The notes under the pieces were generated by a model that searched no databases, was not told the origin of the DNA, and was given only the letters and a program-made list of their open reading frames with translations. A program made the position numbers and the translations under genes. A DNA stretch of 64,000 nt from Nocardioides nematodiphilus (GTDB lineage Bacteria > Actinomycetota > Actinomycetes > Propionibacteriales > Nocardioidaceae). Location: NCBI RefSeq assembly GCF_020216525.1, contig NZ_JAIWOY010000012.1:30074-94073 (forward strand), given 5' to 3'. Every line of letters begins with the position of its first letter. Within the stretch, counting starts at the first letter, position 1. Below are positions 63,913 through 64,000 of the stretch, in pieces.

Positions 63913-64000
63913 CTACTCGTCGCGCTCCAGGATGCCCGCGGCGATCTCGGTGCCGACGCGGATGGCGCCGTCGACGTGTTGGAACCCGAGGCCGGCGACG
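63913..64000 (-). CDS. C-terminal fragment of an unidentified protein
   Basis: A minus-strand frame enters from beyond the window edge and ends at TAG (63913-63915), giving 28 visible residues: AGLGFQHVDGAIRVGTEIAA then GILERDE. The DGAIRVGxxIAxxIL pattern resembles the C-terminal cofactor-proximal helix of flavin amine oxidases or other FAD oxidoreductases, which would fit a polyamine operon neighbour, but 28 residues are too few to assign a family. Confidence 0.5.
   Translation of the reverse strand, partial: VAGLGFQHVDGAIRVGTEIAAGILERDE

Overview
The window is a gene-dense, very GC-rich stretch of an actinobacterial chromosome. Gene content, order and protein style (DUF177-rpmF-rnc-mutM-smc-ftsY; amt-glnK-glnD-ffh; rpsP-khpA-rimM-trmD-rplS-lepB-rnhB; yraN-comM-dprA-xerC-M23-rpsB-tsf-pyrH-frr-cdsA; rlmN) fit the Nocardioidaceae, something Nocardioides-like. 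This placement is inferred from synteny and protein sequence, not from a search. I found no rRNA, tRNA, CRISPR array, insertion sequence, prophage or origin.

Layout. 1-7.2 kb: end of a DAK2/FakA-like gene, recG, rsmD, coaD, DUF177, rpmF, rnc, mutM and a small coiled-coil protein, closed by a strong terminator. 7.3-10 kb: a membrane acyltransferase and a divergent 14-TM drug-efflux-type MFS pump. 10-21.2 kb: smc, a hotdog thioesterase, ftsY, the ammonium module amt-glnK-glnD with a GlnR-like operator, then ffh. 21.2-25.2 kb: an accessory stretch with a 60-bp tandem repeat array, a NYN/PIN-like protein, a secreted GH3 beta-glucosidase with a His-rich N-terminus and a CRP-like site in its promoter, and an amidohydrolase whose start lies in a perfect 17-bp stem. 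25.4-31.5 kb: ribosomal protein and RNA-modification genes (rpsP, khpA, rimM, a TrmD-GNAT fusion, rplS), a CHAD protein inserted behind a terminator, then lepB, rnhB and DUF2469. 31.6-33.8 kb: a TadE/TadG-like pair. 34-43.2 kb: yraN-comM-dprA, reverse-strand xerC and M23 peptidase, and rpsB-tsf-pyrH-frr-cdsA.

43.2-52.9 kb is an extracytoplasmic island between cdsA and rlmN: a BMP-like lipoprotein, a HupE/UreJ-type membrane protein, a secreted metallophosphatase preceded by three 11-bp direct repeats like a Pho box, EfeO and EfeB without the EfeU permease, and a secreted phospholipase C-type phosphoesterase. The two phosphatases end in similar Lys/Ala-rich tails. 53-58.2 kb: rlmN, a GT4 mannosyltransferase-like enzyme, a LOG protein and a secreted M1 metallopeptidase. 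58.2-64 kb: a divergent Lrp/AsnC regulator and a polyamine-type ABC operon potD-A-B-C whose PotC has an unusual ~170-residue membrane extension.

The housekeeping genes form long, often overlapping operons for ribosome assembly, SRP-dependent secretion, DNA processing and lipid/nucleotide synthesis. The insertions are mostly secreted or envelope proteins for nutrient capture, and several are bounded by hairpin terminators. Many monocistronic genes have a TAnnnT -10 hexamer 5-7 nt before the start codon, which suggests leaderless mRNAs. I did not find one clearly novel multi-gene system. The best leads are the 60-bp repeat array, the hairpin/operator over the amidohydrolase start, the TrmD-GNAT fusion, the extended PotC, and the phosphate/iron secreted-protein island.
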